In this document: piece after piece, positions 1-7,797 of the stretch
How the letters are laid out: every line of letters starts with the position of its first letter
Position numbering within the stretch: position 1 is the stretch's first letter
NCBI GenBank assembly: GCA_015488565.1
Contig: WFNQ01000196.1
Coordinates: 1 to 20,907 of the forward strand
From: Thiomicrorhabdus sp.
GTDB lineage: Bacteria > Pseudomonadota > Gammaproteobacteria > Thiomicrospirales > Thiomicrospiraceae
Length of the DNA stretch: 20,907 nt
Reading direction: 5' to 3'
The notes under the pieces: model-generated
What the model was told of the DNA's origin: nothing
Databases searched by the model: none
Seen by the model: only the letters and a program-made list of their open reading frames with translations
Made by a program: the position numbers and the translations under genes

Positions 1-1
1 C

Positions 2-217
2 ATGTACCCTTATATTGAAACGCATTTAATAGGGGGGGGGAAATTAAATCAAGTTACCCGCCACATGCTTGGCTTGTTTCATGGTTTACCAGGGGCACGA
101 ATGTGGCGACGTTACTTATCAGAAAATGCGTTTAAAAGTGGTGCAGGGCTGAATGTCGTGGAAGCGGCTTACCAGTTAGTTGCCAGTGAAATACAACGAA
201 TTGAAGAGAATAAATGA
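2..217 (+). CDS. dusA: tRNA-dihydrouridine synthase A, C-terminal fragment (5' end outside window)
   Basis: This is the last 71 residues of a gene that enters from the left edge; the ATG at position 2 is internal, not the true start. The segment with RHMLGLFHGLPGAR followed by WRRYLSENA is characteristic of the helical C-terminal domain of DusA, the flavoenzyme that reduces uridines in the D-loop of tRNA. The catalytic TIM barrel and its cysteine lie outside the window. A run of nine G bases at 32-40 encodes Gly-Gly-Gly just before the conserved RHMLGL segment; the frame stays open through it. The stop overlaps the xseA start as ATGA, suggesting translational coupling. Identification is by remembered family similarity and is firm. 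Confidence 0.9.
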   Translation: MYPYIETHLIGGGKLNQVTRHMLGLFHGLPGARMWRRYLSENAFKSGAGLNVVEAAYQLVASEIQRIEENK

Positions 218-1824
218 CTTTTTTAGACGTGCCTTTTAAAGAGAAGGATCAAGCCAAGCAGCTTGGTGCTCGCTGGGATGCGGCGAGTAGAAAATGGTAT
301 GTACCAGCGGAGATGAGTGCGGATATTGAGTTGTTTCAAAAGTGGTTGCCTACAGCAGTCAGTAAATCGAGTTCTGTACCGCACTCGGCATCTCAGTTAG
401 AGGTATTTTCCACGCCTCAGCATAAAGCAAGTCATGATAACAGTATTGAGCTATCGAGTTTATTAAGAAATATTCAAACCGCCTTACGCCAACGTTTTCC
501 TGGTGCGGTTTGGGTAAAAGCAGAAATCGCCAACTTAAATACGCGCCGTGGACATGTTTATCTAGAGCTAACTGAAAGCAATGAACAGGGCAAAGCGATT
601 GCAAATTGTCGAGCCATGATTTGGCAGCGACAAGCGACAGCGTTATTGCAACGATTTGAGCATGAAACAGGCAGTCCATTAGCGATTGGGCAAAAGGTAT
701 TGCTGCTTGCAGAAGTGAGTTTTCATGAGCAGTACGGTTTTTCGATTGTAATTCAGGACATGGATTCCAGTTACACATTGGGCGCGTTGGAGCAAAAGTT
801 AAACGCACTTAGAAAACAGTTGATTCAAGAAGGGCTTTATCAGCAAAATAAACAGTTTGTCTTGCCGAGTGATTTCTTTAGAGTAGCGGTAATTGCCCCG
901 CCTGATGCCGCAGGATTAGGCGATTTTAAAGCCGATGCGGATACGTTACAAAAACATAACCTGTGTGAGTTTCACTATTTTTACAGTGCCTTTCAGGGGG
1001 AATCCGTTGCCAAAGAGATGGAAATTGCTTTTCAAGCGGTTCATGCGTTGCACCAATCCAACCCTTTTGATGTATTGGTGGTGATTAGAGGAGGGGGGGC
1101 AAAATTAGATTTACACATGCTTAACCTATACCCTTTGGCTAAATTACTTTGCGAGGCAAGTCTTCCCGTTATAACCGGAATTGGTCATGAGCGAGACAGT
1201 ACTATTTTAGACGAAGTGGCCAATCGACACTTTGATACCCCAAGTAAAGTGATCGGATATATTCGCCATGAAATTGTTCAGCAAGCACAGCAGGCATTGG
1301 CAAACTGGAAAAAAATTGAACATGCTAGCTTACTGTCTGTTAAGCAATTGGATAAGTCTCTAACGCACTTAAATCAACTTATTCAGCAGAGTAGTCACCG
1401 CATGTTATTTCGCTGTAAGCAACAGTTAGAACCCTTAAATGCGGAGATTAGGCGTTTAAGTGAACATCAACTGCAGTTTAAAAAGCACGATTTAAATGAC
1501 TTAATGAGTAGCATTGAAATGCAATTAACCAATCGAATTGCACTCAAAAATATGGCGCTTGATTCGTTACAGAAATCGGTTGAAGAGGGCGCAAATAGAG
1601 CGATTGTTCAACAGAAACAACGCATTCAGCAGTGGATGACGTTTATTTTAAGCTCGGGCCCTAAAACACAATTAAACAGGGGGTTTAATATCGCTAAAGA
1701 CCCTATCAATCAAAAACCCATTACAACGGCCAAAGAGGCGGCTAAGGTAGGAAACGTACAGCTTGAGTTTGTTGATGGTTGTGTTTTTGCCCAAATAGAG
1801 AACAAAAAAGGAGTGTCCAAATGA
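214..1824 (+). CDS. xseA: Exodeoxyribonuclease VII large subunit, divergent, with an N-terminal DUF5710-like domain
   Basis: Encodes 536 residues, longer than the roughly 450 usual for XseA. Residues 1-45 (FLDVPFKEKDQAKQLGARWD, then KWYVP) match the DUF5710 type of small domain, also seen at the ends of some primases. Residues about 80-175 look like the OB-fold nucleic-acid-binding domain (AVWVKAEIANL, then GHVYLEL). From about 200 onward comes the catalytic large-subunit domain, with R292-GGG and G322-IGHERD, followed by a long helical, coiled-coil-like tail to about 480. The enzyme degrades single-stranded DNA to oligonucleotides in complex with XseB. The catalytic segment is divergent: HERDSTILDEVANRHFDTPSK where most XseA have HETDFTIADFVADLRAPTPS. 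The start overlaps the dusA stop and the stop overlaps the xseB start, both as ATGA, so the genes are probably one coupled operon. Confidence 0.9.
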   Translation: MTFLDVPFKEKDQAKQLGARWDAASRKWYVPAEMSADIELFQKWLPTAVSKSSSVPHSASQLEVFSTPQHKASHDNSIELSSLLRNIQTALRQRFPGAVWVKAEIANLNTRRGHVYLELTESNEQGKAIANCRAMIWQRQATALLQRFEHETGSPLAIGQKVLLLAEVSFHEQYGFSIVIQDMDSSYTLGALEQKLNALRKQLIQEGLYQQNKQFVLPSDFFRVAVIAPPDAAGLGDFKADADTLQKHNLCEFHYFYSAFQGESVAKEMEIAFQAVHALHQSNPFDVLVVIRGGGAKLDLHMLNLYPLAKLLCEASLPVITGIGHERDSTILDEVANRHFDTPSKVIGYIRHEIVQQAQQALANWKKIEHASLLSVKQLDKSLTHLNQLIQQSSHRMLFRCKQQLEPLNAEIRRLSEHQLQFKKHDLNDLMSSIEMQLTNRIALKNMALDSLQKSVEEGANRAIVQQKQRIQQWMTFILSSGPKTQLNRGFNIAKDPINQKPITTAKEAAKVGNVQLEFVDGCVFAQIENKKGVSK

Positions 1825-2039
1825 CGAAAACCGCAGAAAGCTTTAAAGAAAACTATCAGAAATTACAAGAGATTGCTCAAAAGCTATCCGATTCTTCTGA
1901 GGTGGATATTGATGAATTAGTGCCTATGGTGGATGAAGCGACGCGAGCTTATCAATTGTGTAAGTCTCGAATTGAAGCCGTTGAATCGGCATTAACAAAC
2001 CGTTTAGAAAATGAAAAAATAGAGAATAAAGATGACTAA
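1821..2039 (+). CDS. xseB: Exodeoxyribonuclease VII small subunit
   Basis: A 72-residue, highly charged helical protein. The stretch SFKENYQKLQEIAQKLSDSS followed by DIDELVPMVDEATRAYQLCK is the typical XseB two-helix pattern, and the size is usual for the family. Several copies bind the helical tail of XseA and are needed for exonuclease activity. The frame is open further upstream, to 1779, but I chose the ATG at 1821: it forms an ATGA overlap with the xseA stop, is preceded by AAAGGAG about 8 bases upstream, and gives the normal family N-terminus. The end overlaps the next gene by eight bases. Confidence 0.93.
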   Translation: MTKTAESFKENYQKLQEIAQKLSDSSEVDIDELVPMVDEATRAYQLCKSRIEAVESALTNRLENEKIENKDD

Positions 2040-2397
2040 AGCCACCATTTACCATAACCCTCGTTGTTCTAAAAGTCGTAGTAGCCTTGATATTCTTCAA
2101 AGCCAAGAAGGCTTAGAGATTGAAGAAGTTCGTTATCTTGAACAGACACCCAGCAAAGAGATCTTAAAGCAACTTTGTGCCTCGATGTCGATTTCACCGT
2201 TTGAACTTATTCGAACGGGAGAAACCTTATTTAAAGAGCTGGGATTAAGTAAAACCGATCAAAAAACAGAGGATGAGTGGTTAGAGATATTAGTCAGTCA
2301 TCCTAAGTTGATTGAACGTCCCATTGTGCAAATTGGCGATAAAGTGGTTTTGGGTCGGCCGCCTGAAAAAATATTAACGATTCTGCCAAAAGCATAA
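2032..2397 (+). CDS. arsC: ArsC-family reductase (glutaredoxin-like arsenate reductase, YfgD type)
   Basis: A 121-residue protein of the ArsC/Spx thioredoxin-fold family. The N-terminus TIYHNPRCSKSR carries the single active-site cysteine C12, and arginines R61 (LIRTGE), R96 (ERPIV) and R109 (GRPPEKI) sit where the oxyanion-binding arginines of Escherichia coli ArsC are (60, 94, 107). This supports glutathione/glutaredoxin-dependent reduction of arsenate to arsenite rather than an Spx-like regulator. No ars regulator or efflux pump is adjacent; it is instead the last gene of a coupled run with xseA and xseB, overlapping xseB by eight bases. A housekeeping YfgD-like role is as likely as a dedicated arsenic-resistance role. 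Confidence 0.85.
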   Translation: MTKATIYHNPRCSKSRSSLDILQSQEGLEIEEVRYLEQTPSKEILKQLCASMSISPFELIRTGETLFKELGLSKTDQKTEDEWLEILVSHPKLIERPIVQIGDKVVLGRPPEKILTILPKA

Positions 2398-2447
2398 TGA
2401 AAGCATAACGTTTATATTTTCAACTATTTTCAATATATATCTTCTTT

Positions 2448-2479
2448 ATGCAATGAATGCCTATTCATTGCATATTTTC
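2448..2479 (+). terminator. Hairpin after the xseA-xseB-arsC run, likely terminator
   Basis: A perfect 12-base-pair stem (2448-2459 with 2464-2475) encloses a four-base GCCT loop and is followed by TTTTCTTC. It lies about 50 bases past the arsC stop, in the only long gap on this side. The stem is AT-rich and the T run short, so it may be an inefficient intrinsic terminator or simply a 3'-end stabilising hairpin. Confidence 0.6.
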
Positions 2480-2911
2480 TTCATCGGCATCTTTTTTATA
2501 TTTAAACGCTTAAACGCTTGGCTTCTTGCCGTGTAAAACGTGCTGTGTAAAAAGTAGGGGGCATTGACCTTACTCGTGTTAGTTAAGATAAATATGAATT
2601 TAACATAATATACATTATACGAATTAAAGGGTGGTTTTTTACCTCCCCCTAAAAACTCGATCCCCCTCGACATCCTTCATGTAAAAATGAATAAAAAACA
2701 ATGTTTTCAATAAGTTGTATTTAAACTCTCCTTAAGTAAGTTAATTTAGTTTCTATTTTAATTTCGATTTAAACTGAACACTTTCCTTAAAAACTAAGTC
2801 CTGAGCACGAACTTTTTATGTCCTTAAAGGCATTTTAGATTATGATATCTCAATATTATCTTGTTCTATTACTACTCTAATTTTCCTTAAAAGAAATTTT
2901 AGAGTCACGAC

Positions 2912-2926
2912 ACAACTAGGAGTTGT
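2912..2926 (+). promoter_or_regulatory. Short hairpin around the rpoN Shine-Dalgarno
   Basis: ACAACT (2912-2917) and AGTTGT (2921-2926) are perfectly complementary and separated by AGG, so the likely ribosome-binding sequence AGGAG (2918-2922) lies in the loop and right arm of a six-pair hairpin. AGGAG is 11 bases from the ATG at 2934, rather long spacing. Whether the hairpin matters for translation is inference; a three-base loop on six pairs is only moderately stable. Confidence 0.4.
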
Positions 2927-2933
2927 TTTTCAG

Positions 2934-4448
2934 ATGGCACTCATGCCCGGTTTACAGATCAATATTGGTCAACAACTAAAATTGACACCTCAATTACAGC
3001 AGTCTATTAAAATTTTGCAATATTCTGCTTTAGAGGTGCAACAAACCATTGAGACAACGCTTGAAGTCAATTACCTTCTTGAAGTTGAAGAAGAGCAACT
3101 CTCTGAGGATGAAAATGAATCTTTAGAAGCCTTAGCTGAAAAATCAGAAGAAAGGTCGGCTTCTCAAGACAGTGATCGTGTTGATGAACAGCCGGTTGAT
3201 ATTAATAATAACTCAGAAGCGTTATCAAATGATTTAGAGATCGACTGTAACTGGGATGAAGTGTATTCAGATCATACGCCCATTTCTAGCAAGCAGTCGG
3301 CAGAAGATTATGTTGGAGCTGAAAACTATACCGCGTCTGAAAAAACCCTTCATGATCATCTATTTTGGCAGTCGGATATTTATTCTTGGGATCAAGGTTT
3401 AGAGGTATTGGCCTCCTATATTATTGATGATATTAATGAAGAAGGTTATCTCTCTTCCGACCTAGACGCCCTGCTTGAATCTATTAATCAAAATGAGTTA
3501 CCTGATACACCTTATACCATTGAAACGCTTTTAGAGGTTTTACATGTAATTCAGCAGTTTGAACCAACGGGTGTGGGCGCACAAACGGTACAAGAGTCTC
3601 TGTTATTACAGTTAAACGCCCTGCCTAATAACCCTTTTGTGGTGACCGCAAAACAGTTAATTACTGAACACTTTGACTGGCTTTCTTTTCATGACCATAA
3701 ACGCATTAAAAAATTTTACAGCTTAAATGACCATGAATTAACGACGCTGTTAAAGTTAATTCAATCTTTAAATCCAAGACCTGGCCGTGATTTTTCTTCA
3801 ACTCAGTCAGAAGTCATCATTCCAGACCTTAAAATAAAACGCGCTAAAAAAGGTTGGTTAGTTGAGCTAAATGCCAATGCCTTTCCTCGCTTGGCGATTA
3901 ACTCTGCCTATGTTGATTTAACCAAAACATTGGACGACAGTGAGCAAGCAAAAAAAATAAAAGAGCAGCTCATTGAAGCAAAAGGGTTAATTAAAAGCAT
4001 TCACAGTCGTGGCGAAACTCTATTAAGAGTGGGACGCTTTATTGTTGAAAAGCAAAGCCAATTTTTTGAGGAAGGCGAACAAGCCATGCAACCTTTAGTA
4101 TTAAGGGAGGTGGCGGATTATTTAGACTTGCATGAGTCTACAATTTCTCGTGCAACCACTCAAAAATACATGCAGACGCCCCGTGGTACCTATGAATTAA
4201 AATACTTTTTCTCCACGGGGGTTAGTCAATATGGCAGTGCGGATCAATCGGCAACGGCCATTAAATCTCATATCAAATCGTTGATTGATAAAGAGGACCC
4301 TAAAAAACCATTGAGTGATAATAAGCTAATGGCTCTGTTAGAAGAAAAAGAGATTACGGTTGCTCGCCGCACGATTGCAAAATATCGCGAGGCGTTAAAC
4401 ATCCCCTCTTCGAGTGAACGCAAAAAACTAAATAAATTTAAATTATAA
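2934..4448 (+). CDS. rpoN: RNA polymerase sigma-54 factor
   Basis: A 504-residue protein with all three sigma-54 regions. Region I (residues 8-50) is the glutamine-rich activator-interacting segment, GQQLKLTPQLQQSIKILQ. Residues 50-130 are the acidic, variable region II. Region III has the core-binding part, the DNA-binding segment LHESTISRATTQKYMQTPRG and the RpoN box ARRTIAKYR at 477-485 near the C-terminus. It directs polymerase to -24/-12 promoters, needing an AAA+ activator. It is somewhat longer than the E. coli protein (477), mainly through the acidic region. The usual neighbours lptA-lptB before it and hpf-ptsN after it are absent. In region I the common SNPLLE is VNYLLE, with Tyr47 replacing Pro. 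It could be the only sigma-54 gene, relocated, or an extra paralogue. Confidence 0.92.
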   Translation: MALMPGLQINIGQQLKLTPQLQQSIKILQYSALEVQQTIETTLEVNYLLEVEEEQLSEDENESLEALAEKSEERSASQDSDRVDEQPVDINNNSEALSNDLEIDCNWDEVYSDHTPISSKQSAEDYVGAENYTASEKTLHDHLFWQSDIYSWDQGLEVLASYIIDDINEEGYLSSDLDALLESINQNELPDTPYTIETLLEVLHVIQQFEPTGVGAQTVQESLLLQLNALPNNPFVVTAKQLITEHFDWLSFHDHKRIKKFYSLNDHELTTLLKLIQSLNPRPGRDFSSTQSEVIIPDLKIKRAKKGWLVELNANAFPRLAINSAYVDLTKTLDDSEQAKKIKEQLIEAKGLIKSIHSRGETLLRVGRFIVEKQSQFFEEGEQAMQPLVLREVADYLDLHESTISRATTQKYMQTPRGTYELKYFFSTGVSQYGSADQSATAIKSHIKSLIDKEDPKKPLSDNKLMALLEEKEITVARRTIAKYREALNIPSSSERKKLNKFKL

Positions 4449-4476
4449 AACTTTTTTTAAAAAAAATAATATACCT

Positions 4477-5406
4477 ATGAACCGAATCCATACTGAACAA
4501 ATTCAAGAAGCCGCCCAGCAAAAGTGGCAACATCAAGCTCATGTTAAAGAGTACATGTCGGCGGTTAATCCACCTATGCCAGCCATTGATATCATTGCTT
4601 ACCCAAGTCGTTTGCATGAATCTGGCCCCACTCAAGTTATTCCATTTGACCTCTCTAAAACATTAAACACAGAAGGGCTTGCGACCTCCCCTAACCTAAT
4701 GGCCAGCTTTATTCATATTTGTGAAGGAGATGTATTAAAAACAGATGTGAAAGCAACGTCTCAAGTTTTTTATGTGATTAGAGGCTCAGGGCGAACCCAG
4801 ATGCGAGAAGGCACTATTGAATGGAAGGAGGGGGATTTATTTACCCTCCCTGCTCTGCCCGACGCCATTCATACGGCAACAACTGATGCGGCACTGTACT
4901 GGGTTCATGATGCACCGTTATTAACGTATTTGGGTGTTTCACCCTCTAAGCCTCGCTTTGAACCCGTGTTATATACCAAAGAGTTTTTAACAAAAGAGCT
5001 GTTTGAAGTCCGTAAAATTGCTGAAGGTCGAAATCGAACGGGCTTTCTGCTTTCTAACCCTAATTTTCCAATCACAATGACATTAACACATACCTTATGG
5101 GCGTTGTACAATGTACTGCCAGCGGGCGTGACGCAAAAACCACACCGCCATAATTCAATTGCCTTAGATTTTTGTGTGTCCGCAGGTGAAAATACCTACA
5201 CGCTTATTGGTAAAGAGATTGATGCAGAAGGAAATATCATTGACCCCATTAAGGCTATTTGGACATCGGGGGCTGCTTTTATTACCCCTCCTGGTTGGTG
5301 GCATTCACATCATAATGAATCGGAAGAAGATGCGATTGTGCTACCCATTCAAGATGCTGGGTTAATTATGAATATGCAAGTGTTAGATTTTCAGCACATT
5401 GCTTAA
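4477..5406 (+). CDS. Bicupin protein of the gentisate 1,2-dioxygenase-like type
   Basis: A 309-residue protein with two cupin barrels. The first (about 75-150: SQVFYVIRGSGRTQ, then GDLFTLP) lacks the histidines of a metal site. The second (about 205-300) has H223-R-H225-N and WHSHHNES (H276, H278, H279), a credible iron site. Gentisate dioxygenases split an aromatic ring next to two hydroxyls using Fe(II), and several family members bind iron in the first cupin, so here the active site seems to be the other one and the substrate cannot be assigned. No aromatic-degradation genes lie nearby. It starts 28 bases after rpoN and ends 21 bases before the response regulator gene, so it may share their transcript. 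The ATG at 4477 has no clear ribosome site. Confidence 0.75.
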   Translation: MNRIHTEQIQEAAQQKWQHQAHVKEYMSAVNPPMPAIDIIAYPSRLHESGPTQVIPFDLSKTLNTEGLATSPNLMASFIHICEGDVLKTDVKATSQVFYVIRGSGRTQMREGTIEWKEGDLFTLPALPDAIHTATTDAALYWVHDAPLLTYLGVSPSKPRFEPVLYTKEFLTKELFEVRKIAEGRNRTGFLLSNPNFPITMTLTHTLWALYNVLPAGVTQKPHRHNSIALDFCVSAGENTYTLIGKEIDAEGNIIDPIKAIWTSGAAFITPPGWWHSHHNESEEDAIVLPIQDAGLIMNMQVLDFQHIA

Positions 5407-5427
5407 AAAATAGGAATTAGAAAGAGT

Positions 5428-6132
5428 ATGCAAAACACTGATTTTCGTATTGCCGTTATAGAAGATGACCCTATTCAATTAGAGAGCCTTGTTACTATTT
5501 TAGAGCAGCAGGGGTTTACAGTAGAGGCTTTTACCAACCGTCAAAGTGCTGAAGATAGTTTTGCTAAATCCCTGCCTAACTTAGTCATCTCCGATATCAT
5601 TTTGGGTTCGGAAGTGGATGGGGGGTTTGATTTAGCAAAACACCTTTTAGGCTATAAGCAAGCGATTCCAATTATCTTTTTATCAGAGAGACAGTCTGAA
5701 TTTGATATTTATACTGGTCATGCTTTAGGCGCAATTGATTACCTTCCTAAACCCATCAGTCTTAATATGCTTATTGTTAAGGTTAAAAACCTATTGCGTA
5801 TTACAGGAAGCAATCAGGCACAGAGTGAAGGCGATGAAATCTCTAAAATTCCTTATTTAGAACTCTCGATGGAACAGTATAAGGCGTATTGGCATGAAAA
5901 GCCTTTAGACTTAACAGCAACGGAATTTGAGATGTTAAAACAATTTGCGATCGCAGGAGAAAATAGCGTTATCTCCTATGAAGCTTTGCAAGCCTCGACT
6001 CAGGGTGTGGTTGAACGCAATACCATTAATACTCACATCTGCCGTATTCGAAATGCCTTTAAAAAGATTACGCCTGACTTTAATTTGATTCACAATGAGT
6101 ATGGTCGTGGGTATCGCTGGAAAAAAAATTAA
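5428..6132 (+). CDS. OmpR-family response regulator, PdsR-like
   Basis: A 234-residue two-domain regulator. The receiver domain (1-120) has the acidic pocket E12-D13-D14, the phosphoacceptor D56 in VISDIILG, S86 and K108 in LPKPIS. The C-terminal winged helix (about 145-232) ends with the typical NTINTHICRIRNAFKK and NEYGRGYRW. Together with the kinase downstream it resembles the response regulator described for proteobacterial dedicated sortase systems; the resemblance is from memory of that family. The gene lies 29 bases before the kinase gene. A GA-rich stretch (GAAAGAG) directly upstream of the ATG may serve as ribosome site. Target genes are unknown. Confidence 0.88.
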   Translation: MQNTDFRIAVIEDDPIQLESLVTILEQQGFTVEAFTNRQSAEDSFAKSLPNLVISDIILGSEVDGGFDLAKHLLGYKQAIPIIFLSERQSEFDIYTGHALGAIDYLPKPISLNMLIVKVKNLLRITGSNQAQSEGDEISKIPYLELSMEQYKAYWHEKPLDLTATEFEMLKQFAIAGENSVISYEALQASTQGVVERNTINTHICRIRNAFKKITPDFNLIHNEYGRGYRWKKN

Positions 6133-6161
6133 TACAAATTAAAGACGTGGATAGATAAACT

Positions 6162-7736
6162 ATGGCCTTAAAATCACTCAATTTACGTCTTTCAATTCGA
6201 ACACGTTTTTTTGTTTTACTGTTATTGTTGACGATTCTTCCTTTTTTAGCCTATCGTTTTGCGATTGATTTAAACCGAATTATGTTAACCAATCAGGCCA
6301 TTATTCAACAACAAACGGCTAAAAACCTCTCTCTTATTTTAGAGAATCGTCCTGATCTCTGGGCACTGCAAATTCAAGCAGGCACTCCAACTCAACTTCC
6401 GCATTTAAACTTAAGTAACTCGGTACTTTGGGTGGTCAATGCCTACGGTAAAACCACCTATGTGGTGGGTGAGTTACCCGAGTTAAACCAAGATAATTCA
6501 GTTGAATTTTTTACGCTTGTTGGTAAAACGCTTATTAAAACCTTGGCGACCTTTATTCCTTACTCTCTCCCCTACCCTTACCCGCAAAGTAAAACCCCTG
6601 AGTTAAATTTAATTCAAAGCGCTTTTCAAGGGCATACGATTCAGCAGTACCGCATGGATAATAAAAATCGCCCGATCTCTTTAATGGCCGCGACACCATT
6701 GCGCTTTAATAACCGTGTTATTGGTACGCTGGTTTTAGAAGAACGGATGGAAACCTTGTTCAGTGCAAGCTTAAACTATTTTTATCGAATGGTGGGTATT
6801 GGCTCGATTATCTTTTTGATTGTGATTATTGGTGCGATCATCCATACCGCCTCATTATCTAATAGAATCTTAAGGTTAGATAATGATGTTAAAAAAATGT
6901 TTAACTTTAAAGGGCGCTTAATGGACTTAGAGTTTCCAGATAAAATGAATATGTATTATGAAGATGAGCTGTCTGATCTAAGGCACCATATCCATACAAT
7001 GTTAAAACAGTTGGCTGCTTATGAGCGCTATTTAAAACAACTCCCCAAAACATTAAGGCATGAACTTCACAATCCAATGAATCGTTTGGCAATGGCGCTA
7101 AGTTTATTAGAAAATGATGTCCAGCATACTCAACTGGGTTACGCACAACATGCCTTAGCACAGTTAAAACTAATTATTAATGCTTTATCTGAAGCGACGA
7201 GTATTGAAGACAGCTTAAAAAGTCAAACACCAGAACCTTTTCCGATTGGGTTAATGTTAAGTCATTACATGCAAAACAATATTGATCTACATCCTGATTG
7301 GGAGCTTAAATACGTTAATCATGGTCTTTCAGATGAGGTGATGGTATTAGGTGATGGTTTTATGATTGAGCAATTAATGGATAAATTAATCAGTAATGCA
7401 AAAGATTTTTCGGATCATAAAATTCCGATTACCGTCATCGCTGAATTAAAGAAAGATCAACAGCCGACCGTCGTGATTCAAGTTAACAACTCAGGAATTT
7501 TACTGCCTGAAGGGTATGAGCAGCATATTTTTGAAGGGATGACATCCATTAGAGAGTTTAACCAAGATGAACATGCCCACTTAGGTTTAGGGCTGTATAT
7601 TGCTAAGTTAATTACCGATTATCATCATGGTCAGATTTATGCAGAAAATTTTTATGACTATCATGGACAAGCCATTGAAGGGGTTCGATTTACTATTGAA
7701 CTGCCAATCTTTAAAGGTAACTTAGAACAACCTTAA
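6162..7736 (+). CDS. Sensor histidine kinase, PdsS-like (sortase-system type)
   Basis: A 524-residue inner-membrane kinase. TM1 is at about 17-35, a periplasmic sensor region at 36-210, TM2 at about 212-229, then a HAMP-like linker. The dimerisation segment has the phosphoacceptor H300 in LRHELHNPMNRL. The ATPase domain has the N box with N412 (LISNAKDF), a weak G1 box (NNSGILLPEG, lacking the usual Asp) and the G2 box HLGLGLYIAKLI at 473-484. The block NNSGILLPEG, HIFEGMTSIRE, HLGLGLY is like the kinase of proteobacterial dedicated sortase systems, though that family is usually longer (near 700 residues). No sortase or sorted protein is in the window. It is the last plus-strand gene of the block, convergent with the SPOR gene. 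Confidence 0.85.
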   Translation: MALKSLNLRLSIRTRFFVLLLLLTILPFLAYRFAIDLNRIMLTNQAIIQQQTAKNLSLILENRPDLWALQIQAGTPTQLPHLNLSNSVLWVVNAYGKTTYVVGELPELNQDNSVEFFTLVGKTLIKTLATFIPYSLPYPYPQSKTPELNLIQSAFQGHTIQQYRMDNKNRPISLMAATPLRFNNRVIGTLVLEERMETLFSASLNYFYRMVGIGSIIFLIVIIGAIIHTASLSNRILRLDNDVKKMFNFKGRLMDLEFPDKMNMYYEDELSDLRHHIHTMLKQLAAYERYLKQLPKTLRHELHNPMNRLAMALSLLENDVQHTQLGYAQHALAQLKLIINALSEATSIEDSLKSQTPEPFPIGLMLSHYMQNNIDLHPDWELKYVNHGLSDEVMVLGDGFMIEQLMDKLISNAKDFSDHKIPITVIAELKKDQQPTVVIQVNNSGILLPEGYEQHIFEGMTSIREFNQDEHAHLGLGLYIAKLITDYHHGQIYAENFYDYHGQAIEGVRFTIELPIFKGNLEQP

Positions 7737-7774
7737 AAAACTTAGCGCACTTAGAACGACACTAAAGGCGACTC

Positions 7775-7795
7775 AAAAAAGAAGTGTACTTCCCC
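7775..7795 (-). terminator. Possible weak terminator of the SPOR-domain gene
   Basis: Read on the minus strand just after the stop, GGGAAG-TACA-CTTC followed by six T could form a short stem of four Watson-Crick pairs plus G-U pairs. It sits between convergent genes where termination is needed, but it is small, so confidence is low. Confidence 0.35.
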
Positions 7796-7797
7796 CG

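Larger units (their letters stand above)
2398..2933. other. 536-base non-coding gap upstream of rpoN
   Basis: No convincing gene lies here. It is very AT-rich. Contents: the hairpin at 2448-2475; a short tandem AAACGCTT repeat near 2503-2518; an imperfect hairpin of GGGTGGT with ACCTCCC at 2627-2647; and four copies of TCCTTAA (2729-2735, 2784-2790, 2821-2827, 2884-2890). Two of the copies extend into similar blocks ending in ATTTTAGA, about 63 bases apart. The rpoN promoter is presumably in the last 200 bases, but I see no clear sigma-70 pair; TATGAT near 2841 is a possible -10 with a poor -35. I found no sigma-54 GG-N10-GC site. The minus-strand frame at 2461-2673 has no family signature. 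Confidence 0.6.

Noticed and set aside
359..808. 149-codon minus-strand frame inside xseA
   Set aside because: Shadow of the xseA frame; composition and lack of motifs argue against a gene.
2461..2673. 70-codon minus-strand frame in the gap before rpoN
   Set aside because: No family resemblance; it runs into the arsC hairpin and is more easily explained as chance in AT-rich DNA.
2934..7736. Sigma-54 (-24/-12) promoters for the genes next to rpoN
   Set aside because: TGGCAC occurs at the rpoN start codon, but without TTGC at the right distance; no proper site was seen upstream of the cupin, regulator or kinase.
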